A DNA stretch of 64,000 nucleotides. Origin: Tunicatimonas pelagia (GTDB taxonomy: Bacteria > Bacteroidota > Bacteroidia > Cytophagales > Cyclobacteriaceae). This document shows positions 27,824-37,574 of the stretch, piece after piece (within the stretch, counting starts at the first letter, position 1; each line of letters opens with the position of its first letter). The DNA is taken from positions 2,914,001-2,978,000 of the forward strand of contig NZ_CP120683.1 of assembly GCF_030506325.1 (NCBI RefSeq). The letters run 5' to 3'. The notes below the pieces were generated by a model. That model searched no databases. It saw only the letters and a list, made by a program, of their open reading frames with translations, and was not told the DNA's origin. The translations under genes were made by a program, and so were the position numbers.

Positions 27824-29812
27824 ATGTTAGCTTATACTTTTCGGGTCGCACTATGCGGCATGTTTTTATTCTTACTTTTCTTCTCGGCCTCCGCTCAAAA
27901 AAACCAGTTATACGAGGGTCGATACCAGAACGAAATTGGCGAGCAAGGACAAGCCCGTTTCTACTACGACCAACCCCGCCGCTCGGAGGAAAAAATACTG
28001 GATGGCGACTTCTACTTTACCGTAACCTACACCGACTCGGTGAAGGAAAACCTGCTGATAAAAAAAGTATACGAAGGGGCATACAAAGAGAACCAGAAGC
28101 ATGGAGATTGGAACTACGATTTTAAGGAGTACGAAGTAATTCTTCAGGATATTGAAGACGTAGAACTAAAGTACAATGTAAACGGTAACTACATTAACAT
28201 TCGGGGTACGTACGACGAAGGGTCACCGATGGGCGAGTGGACGTATCGTGAAGATTCTATGCGGAACAGTGAATACCTTAGAACGGTACGCCGGGGTATT
28301 GCCAACTTTCGCGATGGCTACCTCTCGGGCTCGTTCACATTCAATAAAGAATCAGAGCAGGACACTTACCGTGTACAGGGGCAGTTTGATGAAAATGGCC
28401 GAATGAACCAGCAGTGGGAGATCTGGTACCGTACCGATAGCACGGTAGTTGAAGAAAGTAGAACCTACCGTCAGGGTTTACTTACCTCACTCGTCCGCAT
28501 TGATCAGGCTACGGGTAAGGTAATTGATAGCCTTATTTACGATGAGGTAATTGCTAACTTAGAGAAGCTCAAGTCAACAGATACTGAGTCACTGGGTTTT
28601 AAGGTTAGTCGCCAGGGGTTCGGTTTGTTATTTGACCTCGGCTACCCAAAGGGGGCGGTGAAGAAAACCCGACAACGAGCGGGTAATAACATCATCCAGC
28701 GAGCCCTCAACAATTTTGTTAGTGTTGACCTACAGACCAACGAGATTCAGGGGCGCAAACCCGTTGAACTGGCGGCTACCAGTCGATTTAAATACGAAAT
28801 CAGCGAAGAAGAACAAAAAGCCATTGAAGAGTTGAACCGTAAGGTCGATTCACTCAAAGCTCAGATCAGTCCCCTAGCCCGCAACGAAGCCTTTGAACTC
28901 AATCGCCAGCGTAATGATTCCCTAGCCCACATATTTACCTACTTCAGTAAGCTCGATAGTCAATTGACCGTACTTGACTCAGTAGCCACTTTTATGAGTA
29001 CCCCGAAGTATCAGTACGTTGACCCCCAAATACTGTTCGGTGACTCGTTAACCTTTGCCAAAAAGACGGATACACTCAACTACGTAGTTGATGGCGGGCC
29101 CCGGCAGTACGTAGTTCAACTGCCGGGGGAACCTTACGATTCGGTTAGCCTGCCGGTTCGGCTTAGTCAGTACGTGAACGACCTGATGGTTTTCGTTCCC
29201 CCTAGGCTTGCTTTCGTTCAGGGTGAGCTAACCAGTATTGAGCAGGAGGGGGTAAACCGGGCGTTGGAAGAAAAAATTAGCCAAAAACACAAGACAGTAG
29301 ACAGTCTGTACATTCGTACCGGAGAGACCCCTAATTCACTGGAAAGCATGATTTATCAGGCGTTTGTAGATGGGCGGGTAAACCAACTGGAGCGTCGGTA
29401 CAGTAAGGCTAACAATTTTATTATCAAACAGCAGATTGGTGATAGCATTTACGCGGTGCTGGATACACTACACGCCTTGCATACCCCACTGGACACAATC
29501 CCCGAGTACGCCCAGCTGATAGATGAAACGTACACCGAGAAAACCTTCGACCCCTATACTTTCAGCTACGATTTTACCCGACGGGCGAAGAAAGAATTGT
29601 ACGAAAAAGCGGCCGAGCAACTTTATCAGTACTTGCTGGTGCAGTTGGCCGAAACGCGCGATTACCGCCAACTCATTCCTCGGGCTAAGGAGATTGTTGC
29701 CCTGTTTGACCGACTGATGGAATTATCGAAGGAAAACACCCGCAAGTTAGAGCGAAGGCTCCGGCGGGTGCGCGATCCGCAAGAAATAAAAGAACTTATT
29801 GGACTCGTCTGA
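27824..29812 (+). CDS. Large exported protein with MORN-like N-terminal part, function unknown
   Basis: A 662-residue protein with a signal peptide ending near FSASAQ. Residues about 25-260 contain aromatic/glycine units such as YEGAYKENQKHGDWNYDF and GNYINIRGTYDEGSPMGEWTY, which resemble MORN or YwqK-type repeats. The rest is helical and charged, with coiled-coil-like stretches (EEEQKAIEELNRKVDSLKAQ) and a basic C-terminal end. I recognise no catalytic motif. It is 20 bp upstream of a DUF2490 gene, so the two probably work together at the envelope. Confidence 0.6.
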   Translation: MLAYTFRVALCGMFLFLLFFSASAQKNQLYEGRYQNEIGEQGQARFYYDQPRRSEEKILDGDFYFTVTYTDSVKENLLIKKVYEGAYKENQKHGDWNYDFKEYEVILQDIEDVELKYNVNGNYINIRGTYDEGSPMGEWTYREDSMRNSEYLRTVRRGIANFRDGYLSGSFTFNKESEQDTYRVQGQFDENGRMNQQWEIWYRTDSTVVEESRTYRQGLLTSLVRIDQATGKVIDSLIYDEVIANLEKLKSTDTESLGFKVSRQGFGLLFDLGYPKGAVKKTRQRAGNNIIQRALNNFVSVDLQTNEIQGRKPVELAATSRFKYEISEEEQKAIEELNRKVDSLKAQISPLARNEAFELNRQRNDSLAHIFTYFSKLDSQLTVLDSVATFMSTPKYQYVDPQILFGDSLTFAKKTDTLNYVVDGGPRQYVVQLPGEPYDSVSLPVRLSQYVNDLMVFVPPRLAFVQGELTSIEQEGVNRALEEKISQKHKTVDSLYIRTGETPNSLESMIYQAFVDGRVNQLERRYSKANNFIIKQQIGDSIYAVLDTLHALHTPLDTIPEYAQLIDETYTEKTFDPYTFSYDFTRRAKKELYEKAAEQLYQYLLVQLAETRDYRQLIPRAKEIVALFDRLMELSKENTRKLERRLRRVRDPQEIKELIGLV

Positions 29813-29832
29813 GCGAATCTTATCTGTAAGCT

Positions 29833-30621
29833 ATGCACCAAAGATTTACGCTATTTACGTTACTCTTTTTAATATTTGCACTGCCCAACGTAGGTTGGGG
29901 GCAAGACCTTACTGAGGCCCCCGATGATCCGCAGATTCCTGATCGGGTAGTTAATCGCCAAACCGGAATTTGGCACGGAGTATACACCAAGTACCAAATA
30001 GGTGAGCGCCTGTTTTATTACGGTGAGTACCACGTGCGCCGCACCGATTACTACCAAAACATGCGTAACCTTTACCTGCGGTTTGGGGTTACTTACTTGC
30101 TGGACAAATACCTGGAAGTGACCGGGGGCTTTGTAAACCCCTACACCTGGGCTTCCGACCCGGAAGATACCGAACGTTTTGACCCCGTGGTGCCGGAGTT
30201 CCGCTTTTGGGAGCAACTGCTCTATGTACAATCGGTGGGGCGAGTTAAATTCTACCATCAGCTTCGGTTCGAGCAGCGGTGGAAGCGAAAGAATGATATT
30301 GGTGCCGACTATAAATACTCTAACCGATGGCGGTATCGCTTTACAACTTACGTACCGATCAACGACTACACTCTACGGCCCGGTGTGCTGTTCGGGTCAT
30401 TCTACAACGAAATTTTTATTCAGAACGGCAAGCATATTCAGTACAATAATTTTGAGGAAAACCGAACCGTACTTGGGTTAGGCTATATTCTGAATAATAG
30501 CTTACAATTTCAGGCGATGTACATGTGGACTTACGGCCAGCAAAGTGCCTTTGAATTCCGCCAACGTGATATTATCCGCTTCAACATCTACCATAATCTG
30601 GATTTGCGGAGGGATCGCTAA
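29833..30621 (+). CDS. DUF2490 outer-membrane protein
   Basis: Exported protein of 262 residues with a signal peptide ending near GWGQD. The mature chain is rich in alternating aromatic strands (FYHQLRFEQRWKRK, RWRYRFTTYVPIN, QFQAMYMWTYGQQ) and ends with IIRFNIYHNLDLRRDR, a pattern of the DUF2490 family, which is predicted to form an outer-membrane barrel. Function not established. Cotranscribed with the preceding large exported protein. Confidence 0.75.
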   Translation: MHQRFTLFTLLFLIFALPNVGWGQDLTEAPDDPQIPDRVVNRQTGIWHGVYTKYQIGERLFYYGEYHVRRTDYYQNMRNLYLRFGVTYLLDKYLEVTGGFVNPYTWASDPEDTERFDPVVPEFRFWEQLLYVQSVGRVKFYHQLRFEQRWKRKNDIGADYKYSNRWRYRFTTYVPINDYTLRPGVLFGSFYNEIFIQNGKHIQYNNFEENRTVLGLGYILNNSLQFQAMYMWTYGQQSAFEFRQRDIIRFNIYHNLDLRRDR

Positions 30622-30703
30622 AGGTCGTCCAACGAAAGGCTACAGAAACTTTTCAGAGTATAAATGATCCTTGAGTAAATAGTAACCACTTATCTTAGCA
30701 ATT

Positions 30704-31195
30704 ATGGATCAAACTACCTCTGGAAAGAGCGATAATCACTTCATTTCAATAGCTATTAACTTAGCCCGAGAAGGGATGCGGAAGAACGCTGGTGGGCCAT
30801 TCGGCGCAATCGTGGTAAAAAATCAGGAAATTGTTGGTTATGGTCACAATCAAGTGACCTCATCTCACGATCCTACCGCCCACGCGGAAGTGGTTGCCAT
30901 TCGGGATACCTGCCAAAAGCTGGGTACTTTTGAGCTAAACGGTTGTATCATCTATACCTCCTGCGAACCCTGCCCTATGTGTTTGGGAGCTATTTATTGG
31001 GCGCGCATTGATCAGGTAGTTTTTGCTGCCACCCGGCATGATGCTGCCCAAGCTAACTTTGATGACGAGTGGCTCTATCAGGAGATTCCTCTGGTTTGGG
31101 AGGAGAGAAAACTAGATTATCAGCAAATTGGGCAAAGTGAAGCTGTTAAACTGTTTGAAGAGTGGAATGCTAAATTGGATAAGGTTCGCTACTAG
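30704..31195 (+). CDS. guaD: Guanine deaminase, cytidine-deaminase superfamily
   Basis: Zinc deaminase of 163 residues that most resembles the Bacillus GuaD type (guanine to xanthine). The zinc site is His60 and Glu62 in TAHAEVVAIRD with Cys90 and Cys93 in SCEPCPMCLGAIYW. The NFDDEWLYQEI C-terminal segment matches GuaD better than the tRNA deaminase TadA. It belongs to purine salvage/catabolism. The FMN reductase gene starts 10 bp downstream. Confidence 0.85.
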   Translation: MDQTTSGKSDNHFISIAINLAREGMRKNAGGPFGAIVVKNQEIVGYGHNQVTSSHDPTAHAEVVAIRDTCQKLGTFELNGCIIYTSCEPCPMCLGAIYWARIDQVVFAATRHDAAQANFDDEWLYQEIPLVWEERKLDYQQIGQSEAVKLFEEWNAKLDKVRY

Positions 31196-31205
31196 AAAAA
31201 ATGGC

Positions 31206-31745
31206 ATGAGAGGAAAGCTAAAAGTTTTGGGAATCAATGGAAGTGCGAGTCAAAGTTCTTCCAACCTTGCTATTCTACACGCAGTGGCTAAACTAGGAAA
31301 ACCTCATTTTGATTTAGAGATAATTGACGATCTGTCTAAGCTGCCCCACTTTAGAACAGAACTGACTGATGACAATATTCCTGAGGAACTAATTAAACTT
31401 CGTAACCAGATTGAAGTCGCCGACGGAGTAATAGTCTGTACCCCTGAGTACGTTTTTAGTATTCCAAGCCGACTTAAAAATGCTATTGAGTGGTGTGTTT
31501 CAACAACCGTATTCTCGGATAAACCTACTGGACTTATCACGGCCTCTGCTCAAGGGGAGAAGGGGCACGAAGAATTAAAATTGATTCTACAAACTGTTCA
31601 GGCTAGTCTTGCAGAAGATGCTACGCTCCTCATTTCAGGGGTGAGAGGTAAGGTGAACAAAAACGGTGATATTGCAGACCATGAAATAGCCACTGCAGTC
31701 AAAAAACTCGTTGAAGCTTTTGCTGAACTAATGGGAGAAAAGTAG
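31206..31745 (+). CDS. NADPH-dependent FMN reductase family protein
   Basis: Flavodoxin-like reductase of 179 residues. It shows the phosphate loop GINGSASQSSSNLAIL near the N-terminus, then VIVCTPEYVFSIPSRLKNAIEWC, the family's FMN-binding signature. Substrates range from quinones to chromate and azo dyes; none can be assigned. ATG 31206 begins just before the first strand and avoids overlap with guaD. Confidence 0.87.
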   Translation: MRGKLKVLGINGSASQSSSNLAILHAVAKLGKPHFDLEIIDDLSKLPHFRTELTDDNIPEELIKLRNQIEVADGVIVCTPEYVFSIPSRLKNAIEWCVSTTVFSDKPTGLITASAQGEKGHEELKLILQTVQASLAEDATLLISGVRGKVNKNGDIADHEIATAVKKLVEAFAELMGEK

Positions 31746-31896
31746 CCTATTGAGTAAATGGTGCCTCACTCTGAATGGTTGTTGTAGGATGGACAACACT
31801 TATTCTTCTTCGTGTATGCTATGCTGCCCTTCTTCAAATAGATTATTCCGCAGGGTATACCTATATTAAGCTCGAAACCTGATAAATACCAACCGC

Positions 31897-32940
31897 ATGA
31901 GACAACTTATTTATGGATACTTAGTGCTACTGACTGCTGCTACCATCGGATGTACCAGTAGCCCTACCGAAACTACAACTGCTACCGACAGTACTGCTCG
32001 AGCGGGTAACCCCGTTTTTGATGGGTGGTACGCCGACCCGGAAGGTATCGTTTTTGGTGATGAGTACTGGATTTACCCCACGTATTCGGCTGCTTTTGAG
32101 GAGCAAACCTTCATGGACGCTTTTTCCTCTTCCGATTTAGTAAACTGGCAGAAGCACTCCCGTATCATTGATACGACTGCCGTAAAGTGGGCTCGGCAAG
32201 CTATGTGGGCTCCGGCAGCAATAGAAAAAGATGGGCAATATTTCTTGTTCTTTGCGGCCAATGATGTGCAACGGCCGGGACGACCATTTTGGGACGAAAA
32301 CAACGACATCAATCACTTTGGGGGAATTGGAGTAGGAGTGGCCGACTCACCTGCTGGTCCTTTCCGAGACTATTTGGGCGAACCATTGATTGCTGATTTT
32401 TACAACGATGCCCAACCTATCGATCAGTTCGTTTTTGAAGATACCGACGGCACGTACTATATCTTCTACGGTGGTTGGGGGCATTGTAATCTGGGCAAAC
32501 TCAACGACGACTTTACTGCCCTACTACCCTGGAACGATAGCGCAATGGTAAAAGAAATTACCCCGGAGGGCTACGTAGAAGGGCCTTTTGTGTTTTTACG
32601 TAATGAACAGTACTACTTTATGTGGTCGGAGGGTAACTGGACGGATAGTACGTATACCGTAGCCTACGCCATAGCTGATCAAATAGATGGGCCTTACCAG
32701 CGTATGGGTACTATTTTATCGTCTGAGCCCGGCTTGGCTACGGGTGCGGGGCACAATTCAGCCCTTCGGGTGCCTGGTACCGACGAGTGGTACATGGTCT
32801 ACCACCGCCGCCCCATTCCCAATGAAGGCCGCGACCATCGGGTAACCTGCATTGATCGATTATCATTCAACGATGATGGCACCATTCAACCGGTGAAGAT
32901 GACGCGTGAGGGGGTACAGGCTCGGCCTATTATCAAATGA
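31897..32940 (+). CDS. Glycoside hydrolase family 43 lipoprotein
   Basis: Lipoprotein of 347 residues (lipobox TIGC near residue 19) with a five-bladed propeller hydrolase domain. The first blade has the catalytic-base context NPVFDGWYADPEGIVFGDEYW; later blades carry MWAPAAIEKDGQYFLFFAAND and EGPFVFLRNEQYYFMWSEG, where Glu is the likely proton donor. GH43 enzymes act on arabinans, xylans or galactans. The gene precedes a GH97 lipoprotein by about 65 bp; no SusC/SusD genes are adjacent. Confidence 0.88.
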   Translation: MRQLIYGYLVLLTAATIGCTSSPTETTTATDSTARAGNPVFDGWYADPEGIVFGDEYWIYPTYSAAFEEQTFMDAFSSSDLVNWQKHSRIIDTTAVKWARQAMWAPAAIEKDGQYFLFFAANDVQRPGRPFWDENNDINHFGGIGVGVADSPAGPFRDYLGEPLIADFYNDAQPIDQFVFEDTDGTYYIFYGGWGHCNLGKLNDDFTALLPWNDSAMVKEITPEGYVEGPFVFLRNEQYYFMWSEGNWTDSTYTVAYAIADQIDGPYQRMGTILSSEPGLATGAGHNSALRVPGTDEWYMVYHRRPIPNEGRDHRVTCIDRLSFNDDGTIQPVKMTREGVQARPIIK

Positions 32941-33004
32941 AATGATAAGTCAAACAAAGGTTTACGTACGACTGTTGGTCAAATAAATCATGTCAACTAG
33001 CCTA

Positions 33005-35125
33005 ATGAAAACCATCACCCTATCTTTCTGTCTCTTAATACTTTATCTTGTGAGTTGCACCAGTCCCGAAAACTCCATGGTAACTTCTGTTCCCTCGCCC
33101 TCCGAAAATATTACAGTTGACTTTACTCTACTGGAAGATGGTACTCCTAGCTATTCAGTTACCCAAGGGGAAACTCCGGTGATTCAACCGTCCACCTTGG
33201 GTTTTGAATTTGAGAACCAATCCGCGTTGATGAATGGGTTGGAAATTACGGGAACGGATACTGGCTCAGACGATGAAACCTGGGAAATGCCCTGGGGCGA
33301 GCAACGAACGGTACGAAACCGCTACAATGAGTTGGTAGTGCATTTACAAGAGAAGGAAGCCCCTAACCGCCCACTGGATATTTACTTTCGGGCGTATAAT
33401 GATGGCGTAGCATTTCGCTATCATTTTCCTGAACAGCAAGGGGTAGACACGCTGATTATTACCGACGAGAAAACACAGTTCTCCCTGGCTGGCGATCATA
33501 CTTGCTGGTGGCAACCTGGCGACTGGGACATCTACGAACATTTGTACAACACCAGCTCGTTCACCAAAATTGATGCCATCGCTAAACGTGATCATCCTGA
33601 CCTGAACTCATCCTATATTCCTGAAAACGCAGTGAATACACCCATCACGATGCGAACCGCCGATGGACTGCATTTAAGTTTTCACGAAGCGGCTCTAGTT
33701 GACTACGCCGGAATGACCTTAAGGATTGACCCGGAGAATTTACGAATGGAAAGTGGTCTAGTGGGTTCTGACCGCTTAGGCTACAAAGTAAAACGGGGCC
33801 TACCGTTTAGCACTCCTTGGCGCACCATTCAGATTAGCGAAGATGCCGCCGGGCTGATTGAGTCTAAGCTGATCGTTAATTTGAACGAACCCAACAAACT
33901 GGGCGACATCAGTTGGTTCACCCCTATGAAGTACGTCGGCATTTGGTGGGAAATGCACTTAGGAATTTCTACCTGGGATATGGAAGGTACTCAGGATATG
34001 TCGACCTATACTACTGACCAAGTAACTGGTAGCAAACACGGCGCGACTACCGAAAATGCTAAAAAATACATAGACTTTGCCTCAGAAAATGGTATCAAGG
34101 GTTTACTGGTAGAAGGTTGGAATACGGGCTGGGATCATTGGATTGGCTTTGAAGATCGGGAAGGAGTCTTTGATTTTATCACCTCTTACCCAGATTATGA
34201 TATTGAAGAAGTGGTGCGTTACGGGCGAGAGAAAGGAGTAGAACTAATTATGCACCACGAAACTTCGGCTGCCCCCCGCACCTACGAACAACAGATGGAT
34301 ACCGCTTACGCCCTGATGCAATCGCTAGGAATTCACTCGGTGAAGTCGGGTTACGTGGGACCAATCATTCCGAAGGGGGAATACCATCACGGGCAGTGGA
34401 TGGTCAATCATTACAATAATGCCGCTATTAAAGCAGCGGATTATCAGATAGCAATAAACGCCCACGAGCCGATAAAAGCTACCGGACTACGCCGAACGTA
34501 TCCCAACATGATTGCCCGCGAAGGTTTACGCGGGCAAGAATTTAATGCCTGGGCATCAGACGGGGGAAACCCACCCGAGCACCTACCGATTATTGCGTTT
34601 ACCCGAATGCTTAGCGGACCGATTGATTTTACTCCAGGGGTGTTTAATATCAAGATGGAGCCGTATAAAGAAGGCAATCAGGTAAATACGACCTTAGCCC
34701 ACCAACTCGCACTGTACGTGGTCATCTACAGTCCGGTACAAATGGCCGCCGACTTACCCGAAAGCTACGAAGGGCAACCCGCCTTCCAGTTTATTCGCGA
34801 CGTAGGCGTTGATTGGGAACAAACCAAAGTGCTCAATGGTGAAATAGGCGACTTTGTGACTATTGCCCGCGAAGAGCGAGAAACCGGTAGCTGGTTTGTA
34901 GGTGGTATCACCGATGAAGAGGCCCGCACAATTACGGTTAATTTCGATTTCCTGGAAGCCGAACCCGAGTACATTGCTACGCTCTACCGCGATGGTGCTG
35001 ATGCTCACTGGGATGATAATCCTACCAGTATCGAGATTGAGCGTATTGAAGCAAATTCTTCTACCGAGTTACCCATTGAACTAGCTCCGGGTGGTGGCTT
35101 TGCCATTAGTTTGATGAAGCAGTAG
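33005..35125 (+). CDS. Glycoside hydrolase family 97 lipoprotein
   Basis: GH97 enzyme of 706 residues related to SusB. A lipoprotein signal (MKTITLSFCLLILYLVSC) is followed by the N-terminal beta-sandwich, a catalytic (beta/alpha)8 barrel at about residues 290-570 and a C-terminal beta domain. Family marks include GIKGLLVEGWNTGWD, VELIMHHETSA and NAHEPIKATGLRRTYPNMI, whose acidic residues form the catalytic site. The family includes inverting alpha-glucosidases and retaining alpha-galactosidases; I cannot decide between them. ATG 33005 gives the cleanest lipoprotein signal (ATG 32990 also possible). Confidence 0.9.
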   Translation: MKTITLSFCLLILYLVSCTSPENSMVTSVPSPSENITVDFTLLEDGTPSYSVTQGETPVIQPSTLGFEFENQSALMNGLEITGTDTGSDDETWEMPWGEQRTVRNRYNELVVHLQEKEAPNRPLDIYFRAYNDGVAFRYHFPEQQGVDTLIITDEKTQFSLAGDHTCWWQPGDWDIYEHLYNTSSFTKIDAIAKRDHPDLNSSYIPENAVNTPITMRTADGLHLSFHEAALVDYAGMTLRIDPENLRMESGLVGSDRLGYKVKRGLPFSTPWRTIQISEDAAGLIESKLIVNLNEPNKLGDISWFTPMKYVGIWWEMHLGISTWDMEGTQDMSTYTTDQVTGSKHGATTENAKKYIDFASENGIKGLLVEGWNTGWDHWIGFEDREGVFDFITSYPDYDIEEVVRYGREKGVELIMHHETSAAPRTYEQQMDTAYALMQSLGIHSVKSGYVGPIIPKGEYHHGQWMVNHYNNAAIKAADYQIAINAHEPIKATGLRRTYPNMIAREGLRGQEFNAWASDGGNPPEHLPIIAFTRMLSGPIDFTPGVFNIKMEPYKEGNQVNTTLAHQLALYVVIYSPVQMAADLPESYEGQPAFQFIRDVGVDWEQTKVLNGEIGDFVTIAREERETGSWFVGGITDEEARTITVNFDFLEAEPEYIATLYRDGADAHWDDNPTSIEIERIEANSSTELPIELAPGGGFAISLMKQ

Positions 35126-35176
35126 TAGGGTAAAGCATAAATTTGCTGCTTAATTCTAAGCGATATTCTTGATAAG

Positions 35177-35737
35177 ATGACTAAAGAACAATTATCTGTT
35201 TTTGATTCCTTATCTAAAGAGGCTTTAGCCGAGATCTTACAAATAAGCAGTACTATAAATCTTACAAAAAAGCATCTTATTTTAGAACCCAATAAATATT
35301 CTAACGACTTGTTCTTAGTCTTGAAAGGCTGCCTTAAACAGTACTATTTTAAGGAAGAAAAAGAGGTCGTCTTTAGGCTAATCGCGGAAAATGAGTTTTG
35401 TTGCTCAGCATATGCATTGATCACTGGTGGCAAAACTTTCGAGTACATAGAAACTACCGAAGAGGCTATGCTTCTTCGTATCAATTATCAGAAACTCTCA
35501 CAGCTTTACAACCAAAGGATAGATGTTGCTAATTTGGGTCGTCGTTTAACTGAACAGTACTTCGTTCACGAACAAGACCGACTGCTATCTATCGTATTTA
35601 AAACACCCAAAGAGCGATATTCAGCATTTATGCAAAAAAATGGCAATTTAGTTCAGCGGTTTCCATTAGGTACTATTGCTTCTTTTCTGGGAATGACTCA
35701 AGAAACATTGAGCAGACTACGCGCTAAGCGATTTTGA
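35177..35737 (+). CDS. Crp/Fnr family transcriptional regulator
   Basis: A 186-residue regulator with a beta-roll domain (KHLILEPNKYSNDLFLVLKGCLKQYY) and a helix-turn-helix near the end (GTIASFLGMTQETLSRLRAKRF). It is low in GC compared with the GH97 gene. The DUF5367 gene begins 63 bp downstream and is its likely target or partner; this Crp plus DUF5367 pair is plausible as a unit but not demonstrated. Confidence 0.87.
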   Translation: MTKEQLSVFDSLSKEALAEILQISSTINLTKKHLILEPNKYSNDLFLVLKGCLKQYYFKEEKEVVFRLIAENEFCCSAYALITGGKTFEYIETTEEAMLLRINYQKLSQLYNQRIDVANLGRRLTEQYFVHEQDRLLSIVFKTPKERYSAFMQKNGNLVQRFPLGTIASFLGMTQETLSRLRAKRF

Positions 35738-35799
35738 TTCTGATCAAATAATTTCTATCAGTGATCTCTTATTTTTGAGTGTATCAAATCAGAGATAAG

Positions 35800-36216
35800 A
35801 TGAACAGACAAAACAAAATTTTCTTTCTAGGCTACGGGTTGGTTGTATGGTTCTTGGCTACAGTAAGCTTTAAATTTATAGGTTTCGACGAAAACATCAT
35901 GTGGTTGAATTTTTTACTACTTGTTGTTGGAATGCCCTTATTAAATATCGTAGGTTATCGCTGGCGTAAAGTCAGCGGTAATGATAAAGCAAAGGCTTCC
36001 GCTTTATTCGCTTTTTCAGGAATGATGCTAGACTCCTTTCTCATACTATTTTACCCTTACATTTTCACAGTGGATCGCTTTTCTCTAATGCCCAGCGAGG
36101 GGCACTATCTAGCAGCCTGGCTATTGTTCGGAAACAGTATCACATTTCTGACAGCTATTATTGCCTCAGAGATAGAAGCAAGAAAAGTAACTACTACCCA
36201 TCAAGTTGCATCATAA
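35800..36216 (+). CDS. DUF5367 family membrane protein
   Basis: Small integral membrane protein of 138 residues with four predicted helices (FFLGYGLVVWFLATVSFKFI, MWLNFLLLVVGMPLLNIVGY, ALFAFSGMMLDSFLILFYPYIF, AAWLLFGNSITFLTAIIA). It resembles DUF5367, whose function is unknown. ATG 35800 starts just before the first helix. Confidence 0.7.
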   Translation: MNRQNKIFFLGYGLVVWFLATVSFKFIGFDENIMWLNFLLLVVGMPLLNIVGYRWRKVSGNDKAKASALFAFSGMMLDSFLILFYPYIFTVDRFSLMPSEGHYLAAWLLFGNSITFLTAIIASEIEARKVTTTHQVAS

Positions 36217-36365
36217 CATTTTATCCTTCTTGCCACAAGAAAGTAGTGCTTACAGTAGAGTACGTGACATAGCCTTCCATAATATCGCTAATAGTGTAAA
36301 CGTATTTAGCTCTGGATGGTGGATTAGCCATTATTGATAAAACAGTAGAAGTTCCTTGCTGAACA

Positions 36366-36806
36366 CTACGTAGGCACGACAAACTCGAGATTTACGAGCG
36401 GTTTCAAGTCAGGCGATATCCATTGCCTCCGAGCTTCTTTGCTCATAAGTAATTCTTTCCGATAATAACGAAAGGGAAAGCTTTTATCCAGGAAGGGTTG
36501 ATCGTCCAATAGCTCAAGTCGAGCATTGAAGTCATTGTCATCAAAGGTGAGGTGGTATTGAGCAATTACCCGAATGTATAATTCTGTAAGCGTTTCGTGG
36601 TAGCCTGAACGATCGGTGTTTTTCCCTTTGACGCTTACGTTGTAAAGCTTGATGCCTTCTTTAATACTCTTTCGGGCTTGAGGCAAAGGTTGGTGGTAGG
36701 TGTACCAAAGTGCCATCAACACATGCGCCCGGTGATTCCAAAGTGCTACGGGATAGGTGCCGTGCTCAAATTCAGTTACGAGTTTTTCTACTTCTTGGTA
36801 AGTCAT
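36366..36806 (-). CDS. Conserved helical protein of unknown function
   Basis: A 146-residue soluble helical protein. Histidines recur in NHRAHVLMALWYTYHQPLPQA and GYHETLTELYIRVIAQYH, the kind of pattern that could hold a metal, but no known active site is recognised. It overlaps the end of the Lrp regulator gene by 35 bp, so the two are translationally linked and this protein may be the regulator's functional partner. Confidence 0.55.
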   Translation of the reverse strand: MTYQEVEKLVTEFEHGTYPVALWNHRAHVLMALWYTYHQPLPQARKSIKEGIKLYNVSVKGKNTDRSGYHETLTELYIRVIAQYHLTFDDNDFNARLELLDDQPFLDKSFPFRYYRKELLMSKEARRQWISPDLKPLVNLEFVVPT

Positions 36807-37248
36807 AGTGGGGGCGATTAATTTCTTCTTTATAGGTACTGAGTACCACCGTAGTACTCGTCCGAGAGACAGCGCGGTTGCGTTTAATCTTTTGAGTCAA
36901 GAGTGTTTCTAAAACATTAGTATCTTCTACTAATACTTTCAATAACAAATCATAACCTCCGGCAATGTGATGGCATTCTAGAACTTCAGGAAGTCCTATC
37001 AGATAGTCTTTTGCCTCGTTGGAGATCGTATGATCAATCCACACTTGGATAAATGCGAGGAGACGTAATCCTAGTCGGTCACGATTATAGCGAATGGTGT
37101 ATTGCTCAATTATTCCCGACTTATCCAGCCTTCGCAATCGCTCAGTGACAGCCGGTAACGAAAGATGTATTTTGCGGGCGATTTCCGCTCCTGTCACCCG
37201 GGCATTGGCTGTAAGTTCATTTAGGATTTTAATATCCACTGCGTCCAT
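36772..37248 (-). CDS. Lrp/AsnC family transcriptional regulator
   Basis: A 158-residue regulator: an N-terminal helix-turn-helix (DIKILNELTANARVTGAEIA, LSLPAVTERLRRLDKSGII) and a RAM/ligand-binding domain (VLECHHIAGGYDLLLKVLVED). Members sense amino acids and act as octamers. The perfect palindrome 24 bp upstream of its start is a candidate autoregulatory operator. The overlapping downstream gene is of unknown function. Confidence 0.93.
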   Translation of the reverse strand: MDAVDIKILNELTANARVTGAEIARKIHLSLPAVTERLRRLDKSGIIEQYTIRYNRDRLGLRLLAFIQVWIDHTISNEAKDYLIGLPEVLECHHIAGGYDLLLKVLVEDTNVLETLLTQKIKRNRAVSRTSTTVVLSTYKEEINRPHYDLPRSRKTRN

Positions 37249-37574
37249 TCTGTAATATTATTAAGGCAAAAATATTAAGCGCTTAATAATGATAATACTT
37301 TTTAGTAAAAGAACAGCGATTATTAATTTTTCCCGGTGAAAAGCTTACAGAAAACTGGTAAAATGGCAGAAAGTCACTCGGCTTAGGAAATGTTATTAAG
37401 CAATACTAAAGTAGTTTCCGAAATAAATGTGATTCCGTATAGCAAAAGAGAATCGCTTATTTGTTAATGAAACCAGTGCGGGTAAGCGTTTCCTGGCTAA
37501 TATCTACTACCTATTCGTCAGCCCTTCTTATGAAGTCCAACTATCCTTTAGCTCGGTAGTCATTGCGGCTCTAT
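37249..37574. other. Intergenic region upstream of the Lrp gene
   Basis: About 326 bp between the Lrp start and the decayed DUF3108-like gene. Apart from the palindrome at 37273-37288 I see AT-rich DNA and no supported gene. Confidence 0.4.
37273..37288. promoter_or_regulatory. Perfect palindrome, candidate Lrp operator
   Basis: TATTAAGCGCTTAATA reads the same on both strands. It lies 24-40 bp upstream of the Lrp ATG, the place of an autoregulatory operator, amid further ATTATTAA-like half sites on both sides. Confidence 0.5.

Noticed and set aside
31897-35125. Polysaccharide utilisation locus
   Set aside because: GH43 and GH97 are adjacent, but no SusC/SusD, TonB receptor or linked sensor is present.
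36221-36331. 36-residue minus-strand frame (MANPPSRAKYVYTISD...)
   Set aside because: Plausible composition, but no recognised similarity, no clear start signal, and located in a gap between convergent genes.
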